A DNA stretch of 64,000 nucleotides from Rhynchopus euleeides (lineage: Eukaryota; Euglenozoa; Diplonemea; Diplonemida; Diplonemidae), in assembly GCA_963210315.1 (NCBI GenBank), contig OY723318.1, forward strand, positions 124,001-188,000, read 5' to 3'. The first letter of the stretch is position 1. Every line of letters begins with the position of its first letter. Made by a program: the position numbers and the translations under genes. Below, one piece after another: positions 48,721 to 59,300 of this stretch. Under the pieces are notes generated by a model. That model ran no database searches. It was given only the letters and a program-made list of their open reading frames with translations, and was not told the origin of the DNA.

Positions 48721-51700
48721 CAGGGCTGTTCCTAACTGGGGGGCTGGTTCCCCACTTTCAGGATTCTGAACTTTTTTTCTAAGAACTTTTGTACGGGGAA
48801 AAAAAGTTTTTTTCTAAGAATTTTGTAAGGGAAATTTTTTTTTCTAAGGGTTTTTCGCAGAGGAAATTTTTTTTTCTAAGATTTTCCCAGTCGACAGGGC
48901 GCACACAAGGATGGAAGGGAAGTCTCTCCCCCGTACAGTTCGCCTTGCTGGCCAACTGGAGACTCCGCAGGATGACCCCGCCCACCTCCTCTTGCCTCGG
49001 TTTGCGTGTTGCTGGTGTGTTGCCTGTGTATTGCTGTTGTATTGCACTCCTGAGGACCTCCCTATTTATTCCCACTCGACTACCCTTCGACAGGACCCTG
49101 ACCTCACACTCACCCAACCTCACGTACTCCGCGAATATGGTGCGCACCACTGCAAAAATCTCCGGGAGCTTTTGGGCTTTCAGGCCTGAAGGGGCCAGTA
49201 GGGGGGTGGCGTCGGGGAGTGGCAGCTTTGTAACTATCCTCCAGCTGCTGGCATGTACAGTACTGCGGGAGTGCCAAGGTGTATTGAGCAACCTCCTCCA
49301 GTCCCTGCGGAGCACAACCCCCGATGAGAACGAGCCCCAGATGATCACCTCGCAGGACCCGCAGCGACCCAACCCTGACGTCAGTCTCTCCGCCCTCGGA
49401 CACAAACACCCGCACCTGAAGCACCTCTGCACCACCAAAAGCGCCACCGTCTACAGCTGCCCATCTTGTGGTGAGTTCCGCACAGCTATTACAGACAGCA
49501 TGGTTGTGATGTTGGGCGTCGTGAAGGACGAGGTGCAGCGCGTTGCTTCTCAATTTATGGAGAAGCAAGGTCCGTGCACATGTGGTGCTGTCCGGGCTGC
49601 GCAGTTCTGCGTCGAGAAGGCCCCGCACCTCCTGTTCCTCTCGACGCAGCGGTTTTCTGCATCCGGCGAGAAGCAGAAGCACCTGACGGAGCTTGCGGAA
49701 ACCGTCAACGTCAAGGAATTAAGAGACCTCTCCGCCCTTCGTGAGCTTGGCGTTGACGGCAACGGGGTGGTGCAGGTGGGCACGGTGCAGCCGGTGAATC
49801 ACCGGTACCGGTTTGTCGGTGCATCGTGCACAAAGTCCGGGCTGACCCTCGCGAAGGGGATCGCCTGGGAGACGCTGTGCGCTCGTGGCCCCGCCACCAC
49901 TCTGAAGTGGAAGTCGATCACGACTGATCGTGTGACGGATTGCTCTGTGGCGCCGTTCAATCGTGCGAACGCGAAGCCAGCACTCGTGCTGTACGCACGT
50001 GAGGCATCGGACGGTGACGGGCACGACGTCGATGCTTCGCATGATGCGCCGCCGCCTCCTCCTCCGGATCCCCTGGCCGCCTCTCCTGCAGCTACCACCG
50101 CCGCCCCTGTCGCCCCTGCACCCCACGCCGCCTTCTACACCGGGGAAGGGGCGTGCCACGTCGCCGCGTTCGACAGCGCCGGGCGACTGTCCCCATGGCT
50201 GACCGCCATGAAGCTCGCCCAATCAACCGGAGGCGTCAACATTGGGCTTGTACCAGGGTGGGTTCAACGGGATCTATACAGTTCTGGGCACTACTGCCTC
50301 CGAGTGCTTGACTGCCTAGCAAGGTCAATTCCCATTACGGAGCCGACGCGTACCAGTGCTGCGGCGCTTCTGGAGGGCGTTGACTCCCCCGAAGCGGAGG
50401 CCCTCACGGTGAAGCTCAGGCGTCCGCGATTGATGGATACGAGATTCCTCGTGGACGAAGAGTTGGACACCAACACCGCGTCAGTGGCCCTGCAGACTTT
50501 CCGCACATCCCGCGGTTTAAATGTTCACTTTTCTATCGTCGACACCACACAGCCTCGCACCTTCGGCTTGCTTCTTCCGTCGTTGATGGCCCAGTACCCC
50601 TTGCGGCTTGTCTTCGACACAGCAAAGGCGCACTTCCTTCTTTTGATGGCAGCAAACAAGAAGTACGTGCCAGAGGGCTCAATGGTGAACGGTCTCCTTC
50701 GGATTCAGCAGCGGCAGGCACAGCTCGCCATACAGGAGAAGCAGCAGCGGAAGATCCACGCTGCAGCCTCCGGTGTGGTGCGTCTCCCTGATGGGAGGTG
50801 GAGGTGCACCACGTGTGCACCGTTCTTGGTGCAGCTGGAGGGGGAGTTCTCGGAGCAACCCCACTTGCTCCGGTATGCACGCGGCGAAGCGTCTATGTCT
50901 GCCACGACAGTTGGGCGCCAGCAAAGCAATATCCGCCGCCACATGGGTGGTGCGGCGCACAAGAGAGCAGTGCAGTTGTCCACGCCTGGGAGTGAAAACA
51001 CCAATGTGACAGCTACAGATATCCCCAAGCAGACGCTGTGCGCGAAGGTGAAGGTGACCAGCGAGCAGTACACAAGTCTGGTCAACCTGGTGTACAACGT
51101 GGCAACGGCGACGCAACGGGCGGAGGGGCTGAGCAGTGTGGGTGCGAGGTTGCAGGACGACAAGCGGAAGGGGCTGCATGTCCTGGACACCCACTACTCT
51201 CGAAAAGTCGCGAAGGAGTTCCAGACGATACTCTGGGAGGTGCTCCTGAGGGGAGTGGTGGGTGCGGTGCGTGCGTGTCGGGCGGCAACCCTGAAGGTGG
51301 ACGGTACCACGTTCGCCCGCATCGACTTGATGATCGTCATCGTTTCGGGGATCAGCAGGACGGATTGTGCTATGAAAGATTGGTGTGTGGGCACAGTCGA
51401 CTTGAAGAAAGCTGACGCAGAGTCGCAGAAGGACGAGCTGGTCAAGTTGTTCGACAGCCTCCAGCTGTCGCAGTGGGCGCGGCGTTCGCTGAAGGGATTC
51501 GCGGCAGACGGGGCATCAACGATGAAGAGTCTCAGGGGGAAGCTCGAGATCGCGTGGGGATGCACTCTCATCGATGTGCATGATGCTGCCCACATGCACC
51601 AGCTGTCCGTCGGCCTCATCAAGAAGACACGAAAGGTTGTTGAACATAGCCGCCTCCTCCGACACTGGTTTGCCTTCTTCAGATCAACCGCCAGGCAGAA

Positions 51701-53314
51701 GTCTCTGCAGATCATTTCCGGTGGGAAATGTCTCTCCTTCCCGAAGGAGCACTCCGTGCGTTGGGCAGCTGCAACGTTCCGTCGCCTGAACGCGGCTGTG
51801 GTGAACTTTGACTTCACTGTCGCTATGCTCGGGGAGATCCAGCCGCCGCCGTTCTTCTTCCACAAGCTCACCCCCGAGTATTCCCTCTCGACTTGCATCT
51901 TGGCTGACGTCTTCGACATCAATAAAGGGGTGAGCGAGGCGTTGCAGAAGCGAGACCTGTCGCTCTCGTCGATGGAGAGCATCCTGCAGAATGCACTGAC
52001 AGTGCATAAGGTGCTGGCGCGCCAGCCTGGCAAGCACGAAGCCAAGTTCTATGAGAACCAGGGAACCACATCGTTGCCTCCGGGGGTAGTTGCCGAGATG
52101 ACTTCCTGGCGCTCAAAGCTCTGCCACACCATCTACAAGGACCTGGCCAAGAGGTGGGAGGAGTATCCCTGCCGCTCATTCAGCTCTTTCTTCGCGACAA
52201 GTGGGAAGGACAGCACGTGCGAGTGCCTCATGGCGCTCGCTTCTCGCTTGGGTTACGACCAGGCAGAGATTCTCAGCATCGGCATGGAGTGGGTGAAGCT
52301 GCGGTTGGAATGCACAGATCTCAGGGGGAACCTTCTGAAAGAGTTTGTCGTCGACTTCTTGCTGGAATCCGAGAGTTCGACGTTTGCGATAGTGCTTGAG
52401 GCCATGGTGGCACTGTCACCCTCGACTGTGTTTGTGGAGGCTGCTTTTTCAGTTGTAACGCGCATGAGGGGATCGTTCCGGAAGGCACTCTCTGCCGCAA
52501 GCATCTCTCAAGAACTGGGCATCACTCTAGAGCTGTCACATGATGACGCGGCGCGCAAGATCATCGTTGAAGAAACAGTCAACACGTTCCTCGCCAACAA
52601 GAAGCGCCGCTTCACTGCGCGTTCCCTGACGCCTCTTCCAACTCTGACAACCGTGGAGCTCGTTGACCTCGATGCAGCCATGGGTTCTCTATTTGCTGGC
52701 GTGGAGGATTGTGATGAGGAATCGGACGGCAGCTGGGAAGATGACAACGCCGATGCATTGTCGATTGTCAGCCTCGTGGAGGAAGTCCCTGAGGATCCCT
52801 TCCTCACTTCGTTGCTTGCAGATGCCGCACCCCCCGTCGTGCCTCCAGCCACCCTGCAACATGTCACCTTCCAGCTCCCCGCTTCATCGACCCCGGGCAC
52901 CCCATCGACACTCCCCACACCTCAGCCGGAAGAACCGCCGCAGCTGCCTCCCACACAGGCGGCACCGGCAGAGCGCAGGAGGGAGGTTGGGCCGCACCCC
53001 GAGGAGCCCCAGGAGAAAAGGGCCCGCGTCCATGTCGACATCGATGTCGACATGGAGGAGGATTGGGGAGAGTGGGCGTACGTTTCGGACGCCGAAACTT
53101 CCGAGTGAGCCATCATCGTTCTTAGAAGGGGGGGGGGGTGGGGGCGGGGGGGTGGTTTTCATCGTAGAAATCATAGAAAAAGTCCCGCCTGACGGGCACG
53201 CGCCTGAAACCTGTGGGGGGGTGAGCAAAAAATCCCTTGTAAAAATTCTTAGAAAAAACCTGGTTCCCCGACCCAAAAAACCCGGAAAAAGGGCTGGTTC
53301 CCCGCCCAGGCCTG
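48721..53314 (+). mobile_element. Complete hAT DNA transposon
   Basis: 4594 bp between two copies of the 8-bp target duplication CACCAAAT (48713-48720 and 53315-53322). Ends are CAGGGCTG and, inverted, CAGGCCTG. The left subterminal region has four direct TTTTCTAAG repeats; an inverse copy lies near the right end. GGCTGGTTCCCC is also present near both ends. It carries one intact transposase ORF. Joining the flanks restores a repeat motif found uninterrupted at 25525-25565. Confidence 0.92.
49137..53108 (+). CDS. hAT-family transposase
   Basis: 1323 aa from ATG 49137. The frame is open to 48789, but that part is the AT-rich subterminal repeat. N-terminal CxxC pairs (SCPSCGEF, CTCG) may bind zinc. 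A BED/TTF-like finger lies at about residues 560-605 (WRCTTC ... HMGGAAH). The catalytic core shows D722 (LKVDGTTFARIDL), D791 (GFAADGASTMKS), the HDAAHMHQL motif in place of the usual CxxH, EHSVRWAAA, and E1101 in the C-terminal dimerisation motif VFVEAAFSVVTRMRGSFRKAL. The tail is Pro-rich, then acidic. No stop or frameshift is seen, and intact ends and target duplication suggest recent or current activity. Confidence 0.88.
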   Translation: MVRTTAKISGSFWAFRPEGASRGVASGSGSFVTILQLLACTVLRECQGVLSNLLQSLRSTTPDENEPQMITSQDPQRPNPDVSLSALGHKHPHLKHLCTTKSATVYSCPSCGEFRTAITDSMVVMLGVVKDEVQRVASQFMEKQGPCTCGAVRAAQFCVEKAPHLLFLSTQRFSASGEKQKHLTELAETVNVKELRDLSALRELGVDGNGVVQVGTVQPVNHRYRFVGASCTKSGLTLAKGIAWETLCARGPATTLKWKSITTDRVTDCSVAPFNRANAKPALVLYAREASDGDGHDVDASHDAPPPPPPDPLAASPAATTAAPVAPAPHAAFYTGEGACHVAAFDSAGRLSPWLTAMKLAQSTGGVNIGLVPGWVQRDLYSSGHYCLRVLDCLARSIPITEPTRTSAAALLEGVDSPEAEALTVKLRRPRLMDTRFLVDEELDTNTASVALQTFRTSRGLNVHFSIVDTTQPRTFGLLLPSLMAQYPLRLVFDTAKAHFLLLMAANKKYVPEGSMVNGLLRIQQRQAQLAIQEKQQRKIHAAASGVVRLPDGRWRCTTCAPFLVQLEGEFSEQPHLLRYARGEASMSATTVGRQQSNIRRHMGGAAHKRAVQLSTPGSENTNVTATDIPKQTLCAKVKVTSEQYTSLVNLVYNVATATQRAEGLSSVGARLQDDKRKGLHVLDTHYSRKVAKEFQTILWEVLLRGVVGAVRACRAATLKVDGTTFARIDLMIVIVSGISRTDCAMKDWCVGTVDLKKADAESQKDELVKLFDSLQLSQWARRSLKGFAADGASTMKSLRGKLEIAWGCTLIDVHDAAHMHQLSVGLIKKTRKVVEHSRLLRHWFAFFRSTARQKSLQIISGGKCLSFPKEHSVRWAAATFRRLNAAVVNFDFTVAMLGEIQPPPFFFHKLTPEYSLSTCILADVFDINKGVSEALQKRDLSLSSMESILQNALTVHKVLARQPGKHEAKFYENQGTTSLPPGVVAEMTSWRSKLCHTIYKDLAKRWEEYPCRSFSSFFATSGKDSTCECLMALASRLGYDQAEILSIGMEWVKLRLECTDLRGNLLKEFVVDFLLESESSTFAIVLEAMVALSPSTVFVEAAFSVVTRMRGSFRKALSAASISQELGITLELSHDDAARKIIVEETVNTFLANKKRRFTARSLTPLPTLTTVELVDLDAAMGSLFAGVEDCDEESDGSWEDDNADALSIVSLVEEVPEDPFLTSLLADAAPPVVPPATLQHVTFQLPASSTPGTPSTLPTPQPEEPPQLPPTQAAPAERRREVGPHPEEPQEKRARVHVDIDVDMEEDWGEWAYVSDAETSE

Positions 53315-53322
53315 CACCAAAT

Positions 53323-54187
53323 CGGCAATCTATTTTTTGACTTTTTTGGCCTGAAAAGCGGCACTTGCCGCTTGCCGCTAGCGGCATGCCGCTTTGTCGC
53401 TAGCGGCATGCCGCAGATGTTTCATTGCCCCTCGCGACCTACTGGTGTCGAGTGGCTTCATTGTACCCCACGCGACAGACGTTCCTCCCCGACCCCCGAG
53501 TGGGGCAAGGGGCGCGTGTCCCAGTGGAGCACCGTTTTTCCCCACACAAGTCTCTTTCTGCTTGCTTTGACTGGGGTGAGAACGTTTCGCCTCTTCTGTT
53601 TCGCATGTGTGTGTCGCTTCGCTTCAATGCGGTCACTAGCGCCCTCCCTTCAACCAACTTCCCAAGCCTTTCATTGCCCGTTTTTGTGATGGTGTGTCCG
53701 AGACCCTCCTATTTTGACGTTCTACCCCTTGTGTGCCCAGTTTGGGACCCCATGTGGGGTGAAGGGGAGGTTGTCAAGTGCCCACGTGGACCCACAGACC
53801 CCGGAAATCACCGAAAAATGACATTCTCGATGTGCGGTGGGTCTGGTTTCTCGTTTTTTTCGTGAGATTTTGACCGAAATAATTTCGGAGACAAAAGTTT
53901 GTTAGGGATTTCCGTTTGCTATGCCTCCTCTAACTATGCAGCAACAGTGATGAGAAACAACACAGCAAACAACAGCAACCAAGCAGCAACAAAAACCTCG
54001 CGCGCGCTCCTCCCTATTCCAAGTCTCCCTGACCGTGGCGAAGCCACTCGACTAAAGGCGTTCGTGGGGGGAATCCACCAAGTACACCAATGTCCCGGGG
54101 GGGATTGACAGGACATCCCCTGCCGGTCGGTTGTCCTGGTAAGCGTGGGCCATAGCAACCCGGAACCACAGTGCGTCGTGGGACGTT
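53323..54187. other. Intergenic repeats right of the hAT
   Basis: 53350-53415 has palindromic GCCGCTAGCGGC / GCATGCCGC repeats. 53796-53932 is the direct repeat shared with 48493. 53941-54065 repeats 35687-35811. No gene is supported. Confidence 0.65.
53796..53932. repeat. 137-bp direct repeat right of the hAT
   Basis: Second copy of 48493-48629. Confidence 0.8.
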
Positions 54188-54283
54188 GGGGGTCCTCGCG
54201 CCGAGTCACTGTGAGTCACGAGTCGTCAGTTTTCAGCCAAACATGGCTGACTTCTCACTTTTTATCACTCGGCGAGGGCCCCC
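54188..54283. mobile_element. 96-bp GGGGG-type hairpin MITE
   Basis: GGGGGTCCTCGC and GCGAGGGCCCCC ends with GTT on both sides (3-bp target duplication). Interior CGAGTCACTG-type repeats match 7512-7645. Confidence 0.7.
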
Positions 54284-55045
54284 GTTGTGGGCCTCCCTGT
54301 TGAGGCGGCGCAGCTTCTCCCGTAGACGACGGATACCATCCTGCTTCGCGGCCTGCTGTACTCGCGTCGTAGCCGTCCCCCGTGCCTCCTTCCTGCTCCG
54401 TGCCTCCGTGAGCGCGGGGTGGGCCTACCACGCCGCTCAGCTCGCTTCTGACCAGGCGCACCATCGCCTCGGGGATCAGCCCCTCCGACGTTGTCCCTTA
54501 ATACACTTCGCCTCCCCGTGCAGCGGGAACCGTCTCCTGCACCGATGTCCCACATTGGCCTTGGTGTCCGCACCCCCGCCATCGCCTTCACCAGCTTCTC
54601 CATGAAGCCGACCGCGAGGGGGGTGAAGGTAGCGCGTCGATGACCTCCGGGCCGTCCTCCAGCGCCCCTCTACGGGCGGATTTGGAGGGTGGCCCGGAGT
54701 CGGCGGTGTTGGACATCGGTGCGGGTGGATCGGCTCTGTACTCCGAGTCGCGGACCCACTCTAGACGAAGAGGGTGTCGCGGCCGTGTGGGGAACCAAAA
54801 ACCTGGTGAAGGTTAGTGCCGAACGCCATGACAGCCTCGCCCGCCTGGAACACGTTGCGCCGTGACTGATTGCCTTGACCCACCCACCAAGGGGCCCCTG
54901 CACGTGCCTCCGGTACTGCGCCCCTGCTGGCCTCCTGTGTCCGACCGCCACGAGCTGCACTTGTGGTGTCGGCCAGCCGTACCACTGGCTCTTCGGACCA
55001 CACACCTGCATGCGTGGGACCAGGGGCATGGGCTGCATTGAATCG
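54284..55045 (-). pseudogene. Degraded coding fragments, minus strand
   Basis: GC-rich, gene-like sequence with coding-looking pieces in different minus frames: a basic helical piece (QQAAKQDGIRRLREKLRRLN) near 54290-54420, and a segment ending at the stop at 54761 (GNQSRRNVFQAGEAVMAFG then TNLHQVFGSPHGRD). Frames are broken by stops and shifts. It could be an eroded retroelement or host gene. No family is recognised. Confidence 0.35.
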
Positions 55046-55290
55046 GATTCCAAATAAAAATCTTCGATTCCGGGAATCGTGGAATCCGGATTCCGAATCA
55101 GAATCCGGATTCCACGATTCCAGAAAAAGAGTGGAATCGGATTCCGGAATCGAAAACGCCGATTCCAAAATTGTGGAATCCGATTCCGGAATCGAAATCA
55201 CCGATTCCGGAATCGTGGAATCGGTGGAATCCGATTCCAGAATCCAGAATCGGATTCCACCGATTCCGGAATCGAGAATCGGATTCCGGA
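55045..55290. repeat. GGAATC/GATTCC palindromic repeat cluster
   Basis: Dense, self-complementary GATTCCGGAATC-type units, giving Ile/Pro/Glu/Ser-repeat shadow ORFs on both strands. The same motif cluster is embedded in the 420-bp satellite unit (56520-56585). Confidence 0.85.
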
Positions 55291-56375
55291 ATCTGACCCA
55301 AAAATGTCGAAAAATGGACAAGTCGTAGGGGGACCCCAACACCCCATATACCCCCTTCTGGGACCAAAAAGTGCACGAAAGGGGTTAAAACGGCTTAATT
55401 CGTTGATTTGTTGCATTTCCCTGCTAAAAAACGGTTTTTGTGTGGGCGAGTAGTTGTAGAAAATCGCGAAAAATGTCAAAAAATCGAAATTTTCACAGAG
55501 GCCCAAAAACGTGTTTCTGGGTGAAAAATGGGCCCAAAAACCGATTTCTGGCCATTTCTGGGTGGTTTTTGGGGGTTTCCGTCCATTTTTCAGCCATTTT
55601 TCTGGTCAGAACCCACCCAGAAGCCCTTAGAAAATGGCTGGTGGCAGTTTTGGGTCGAATTGAACAGAAGGACGAATTGCTCACCAACTCTTTCGATACA
55701 TGAAAATTTGGGCATTTTCCGTTACTCTCAACACATTCGCACACCATGCGAAAATTTCGAATTTTTGGCCGAAAAATCCGGTTTTTGGTTGGGCCAGGGG
55801 GCTGGCTCTCCGTCCCTGAAGTGTCCCTGAATACTTCCGGCCAACACAACGGCAACACAACATACGAAACCACGCCTGAAAATTTCCGGCGCCTGCGGCG
55901 GGCTGTTGACCCCCACCCCCCCACCCCTGCCGAGGATTTCTTCTGAGAATGGCGCTCCAAAAGTGCCGAAAATTGGCAAGACTTGGTCGAAAAAGTTGAT
56001 TTTCGGTACACCTTCTTTTGTCGACCCAAAAATTTCCGGCGCCTGCGGCGGGCTCTCTGCCCCCCCCCCCCCCCCGCACGCGCACGGAAAGTGCGCGGCC
56101 CAGGACGTGTTCTCCCGAAAAAAGTCGATTTTCGGTACACCTTCTTTTTTAGACCCCAAAAATTTCCGGCGCCTGCGGCGGGCTTCCCCCCCCCCCCTCC
56201 CCCGCACGCGCACGTAAAGTGCGCGGCCGAGGATGTTCTCCCGAAAAAAGTCGATTTTCGGTACACCTTAACAAAAAAGGCCCAAAAAAAATTTCGCCTC
56301 CGGCGGGGTTGGGGGGTAGAGCCCCCCAAACCCCCGTCGCCGGGGCAGCGCCTACTCGGCTTCGCCTCTCTTCGC
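55291..56375. repeat. Intergenic with TTTCCGGCGCCTGCGGCGGG repeats
   Basis: Four copies of a TTTCCGGCGCCTGCGGCGGG segment (55888, 56035, 56163, and a variant at about 56293), the middle two within a tandem duplication of about 128 bp that includes TCGATTTTCGGTACACCTT. No gene is seen. Confidence 0.75.
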
Positions 56376-59300
56376 GAAGTCTCGGTAATCCGACGACTTT
56401 GCGAAATCGAGGCTCATCCGAGGTGAAAAATCACGAAAAATCGCATTGTCTTTTTCCCGTACAAAACCGTGAAAAACCAAGTGTCACCCAATGGGAAATC
56501 TATTTTTTGACTTTTTTTGTGGAATCGGATTCCACTCGGTTTTTCGATTCCGGAATCGGATTCTCGATTCCAGGAATCCGATTCCCTGCAGCCCATGGGG
56601 TGGATTTCGGTCGCCCACCAAAAATCCATTTTATGGCCCAGATTCGCGAAAAAAATACAACTAAAAAAACGCAAGCAGAAAAATGACTACCTAATTTGGC
56701 TCGTGGAATCCACGATGGCCATTATTTCGCACTGAATCGTCAATCTAAGCATGTTCCTGCCCTCATTTCGCCAGACCCCATTCACTGCTCAGCAAGAAGT
56801 CTCGGTAATCCGACGACTTTGCGAAATCGAGGCTCATCCGAGGTGAAAAATCACGAAAAATCGCATTGTCTTTTTCCCGTACAAAACCGTGAAAAACCAA
56901 GTGTCACCCAATGGGAAATCTATTTTTTGACTTTTTTTGTGGAATCGGATTCCACTCGGTTTTTCGATTCCGGAATCGGATTCTCGATTCCAGGAATCCG
57001 ATTCCCTGCAGCCCATGGGGTGGATTTCGGTCGCCCACCAAAAATCCATTTTATGGCCCAGATTCGCGAAAAAAATACAACTAAAAAAACGCAAGCAGAA
57101 AAATGACTACCTAATTTGGCTCGTGGAATCCACGATGGCCATTATTTCGCACTGAATCGTCAATCTAAGCATGTTCCTGCCCTCATTTCGCCAGACCCCA
57201 TTCACTGCTCAGCAAGAAGTCTCGGTAATCCGACGACTTTGCGAAATCGAGGCTCATCCGAGGTGAAAAATCACGAAAAATCGCATTGTCTTTTTCCCGT
57301 ACAAAACCGTGAAAAACCAAGTGTCACCCAATGGGAAATCTATTTTTTGACTTTTTTTGTGGAATCGGATTCCACTCGGTTTTTCGATTCCGGAATCGGA
57401 TTCTCGATTCCAGGAATCCGATTCCCTGCAGCCCATGGGGTGGATTTCGGTCGCCCACCAAAAATCCATTTTATGGCCCAGATTCGCGAAAAAAATACAA
57501 CTAAAAAAACGCAAGCAGAAAAATGACTACCTAATTTGGCTCGTGGAATCCACGATGGCCATTATTTCGCACTGAATCGTCAATCTAAGCATGTTCCTGC
57601 CCTCATTTCGCCAGACCCCATTCACTGCTCAGCAAGAAGTCTCGGTAATCCGACGACTTTGCGAAATCGAGGCTCATCCGAGGTGAAAAATCACGAAAAA
57701 TCGCATTGTCTTTTTCCCGTACAAAACCGTGAAAAACCAAGTGTCACCCAATGGGAAATCTATTTTTTGACTTTTTTTGTGGAATCGGATTCCACTCGGT
57801 TTTTCGATTCCGGAATCGGATTCTCGATTCCAGGAATCCGATTCCCTGCAGCCCATGGGGTGGATTTCGGTCGCCCACCAAAAATCCATTTTATGGCCCA
57901 GATTCGCGAAAAAAATACAACTAAAAAAACGCAAGCAGAAAAATGACTACCTAATTTGGCTCGTGGAATCCACGATGGCCATTATTTCGCACTGAATCGT
58001 CAATCTAAGCATGTTCCTGCCCTCATTTCGCCAGACCCCATTCACTGCTCAGCAAGAAGTCTCGGTAATCCGACGACTTTGCGAAATCGAGGCTCATCCG
58101 AGGTGAAAAATCACGAAAAATCGCATTGTCTTTTTCCCGTACAAAACCGTGAAAAACCAAGTGTCACCCAATGGGAAATCTATTTTTTGACTTTTTTTGT
58201 GGAATCGGATTCCACTCGGTTTTTCGATTCCGGAATCGGATTCTCGATTCCAGGAATCCGATTCCCTGCAGCCCATGGGGTGGATTTCGGTCGCCCACCA
58301 AAAATCCATTTTATGGCCCAGATTCGCGAAAAAAATACAACTAAAAAAACGCAAGCAGAAAAATGACTACCTAATTTGGCTCGTGGAATCCACGATGGCC
58401 ATTATTTCGCACTGAATCGTCAATCTAAGCATGTTCCTGCCCTCATTTCGCCAGACCCCATTCACTGCTCAGCAAGAAGTCTCGGTAATCCGACGACTTT
58501 GCGAAATCGAGGCTCATCCGAGGTGAAAAATCACGAAAAATCGCATTGTCTTTTTCCCGTACAAAACCGTGAAAAACCAAGTGTCACCCAATGGGAAATC
58601 TATTTTTTGACTTTTTTTGTGGAATCGGATTCCACTCGGTTTTTCGATTCCGGAATCGGATTCTCGATTCCAGGAATCCGATTCCCTGCAGCCCATGGGG
58701 TGGATTTCGGTCGCCCACCAAAAATCCATTTTATGGCCCAGATTCGCGAAAAAAATACAACTAAAAAAACGCAAGCAGAAAAATGACTACCTAATTTGGC
58801 TCGTGGAATCCACGATGGCCATTATTTCGCACTGAATCGTCAATCTAAGCATGTTCCTGCCCTCATTTCGCCAGACCCCATTCACTGCTCAGCAAGAAGT
58901 CTCGGTAATCCGACGACTTTGCGAAATCGAGGCTCATCCGAGGTGAAAAATCACGAAAAATCGCATTGTCTTTTTCCCGTACAAAACCGTGAAAAACCAA
59001 GTGTCACCCAATGGGAAATCTATTTTTTGACTTTTTTTGTGGAATCGGATTCCACTCGGTTTTTCGATTCCGGAATCGGATTCTCGATTCCAGGAATCCG
59101 ATTCCCTGCAGCCCATGGGGTGGATTTCGGTCGCCCACCAAAAATCCATTTTATGGCCCAGATTCGCGAAAAAAATACAACTAAAAAAACGCAAGCAGAA
59201 AAATGACTACCTAATTTGGCTCGTGGAATCCACGATGGCCATTATTTCGCACTGAATCGTCAATCTAAGCATGTTCCTGCCCTCATTTCGCCAGACCCCA

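Noticed and set aside
48789-49136. N-terminal extension of the hAT transposase
   Set aside because: This stretch is the AT-rich subterminal repeat region. The first plausible start after it is ATG 49137.
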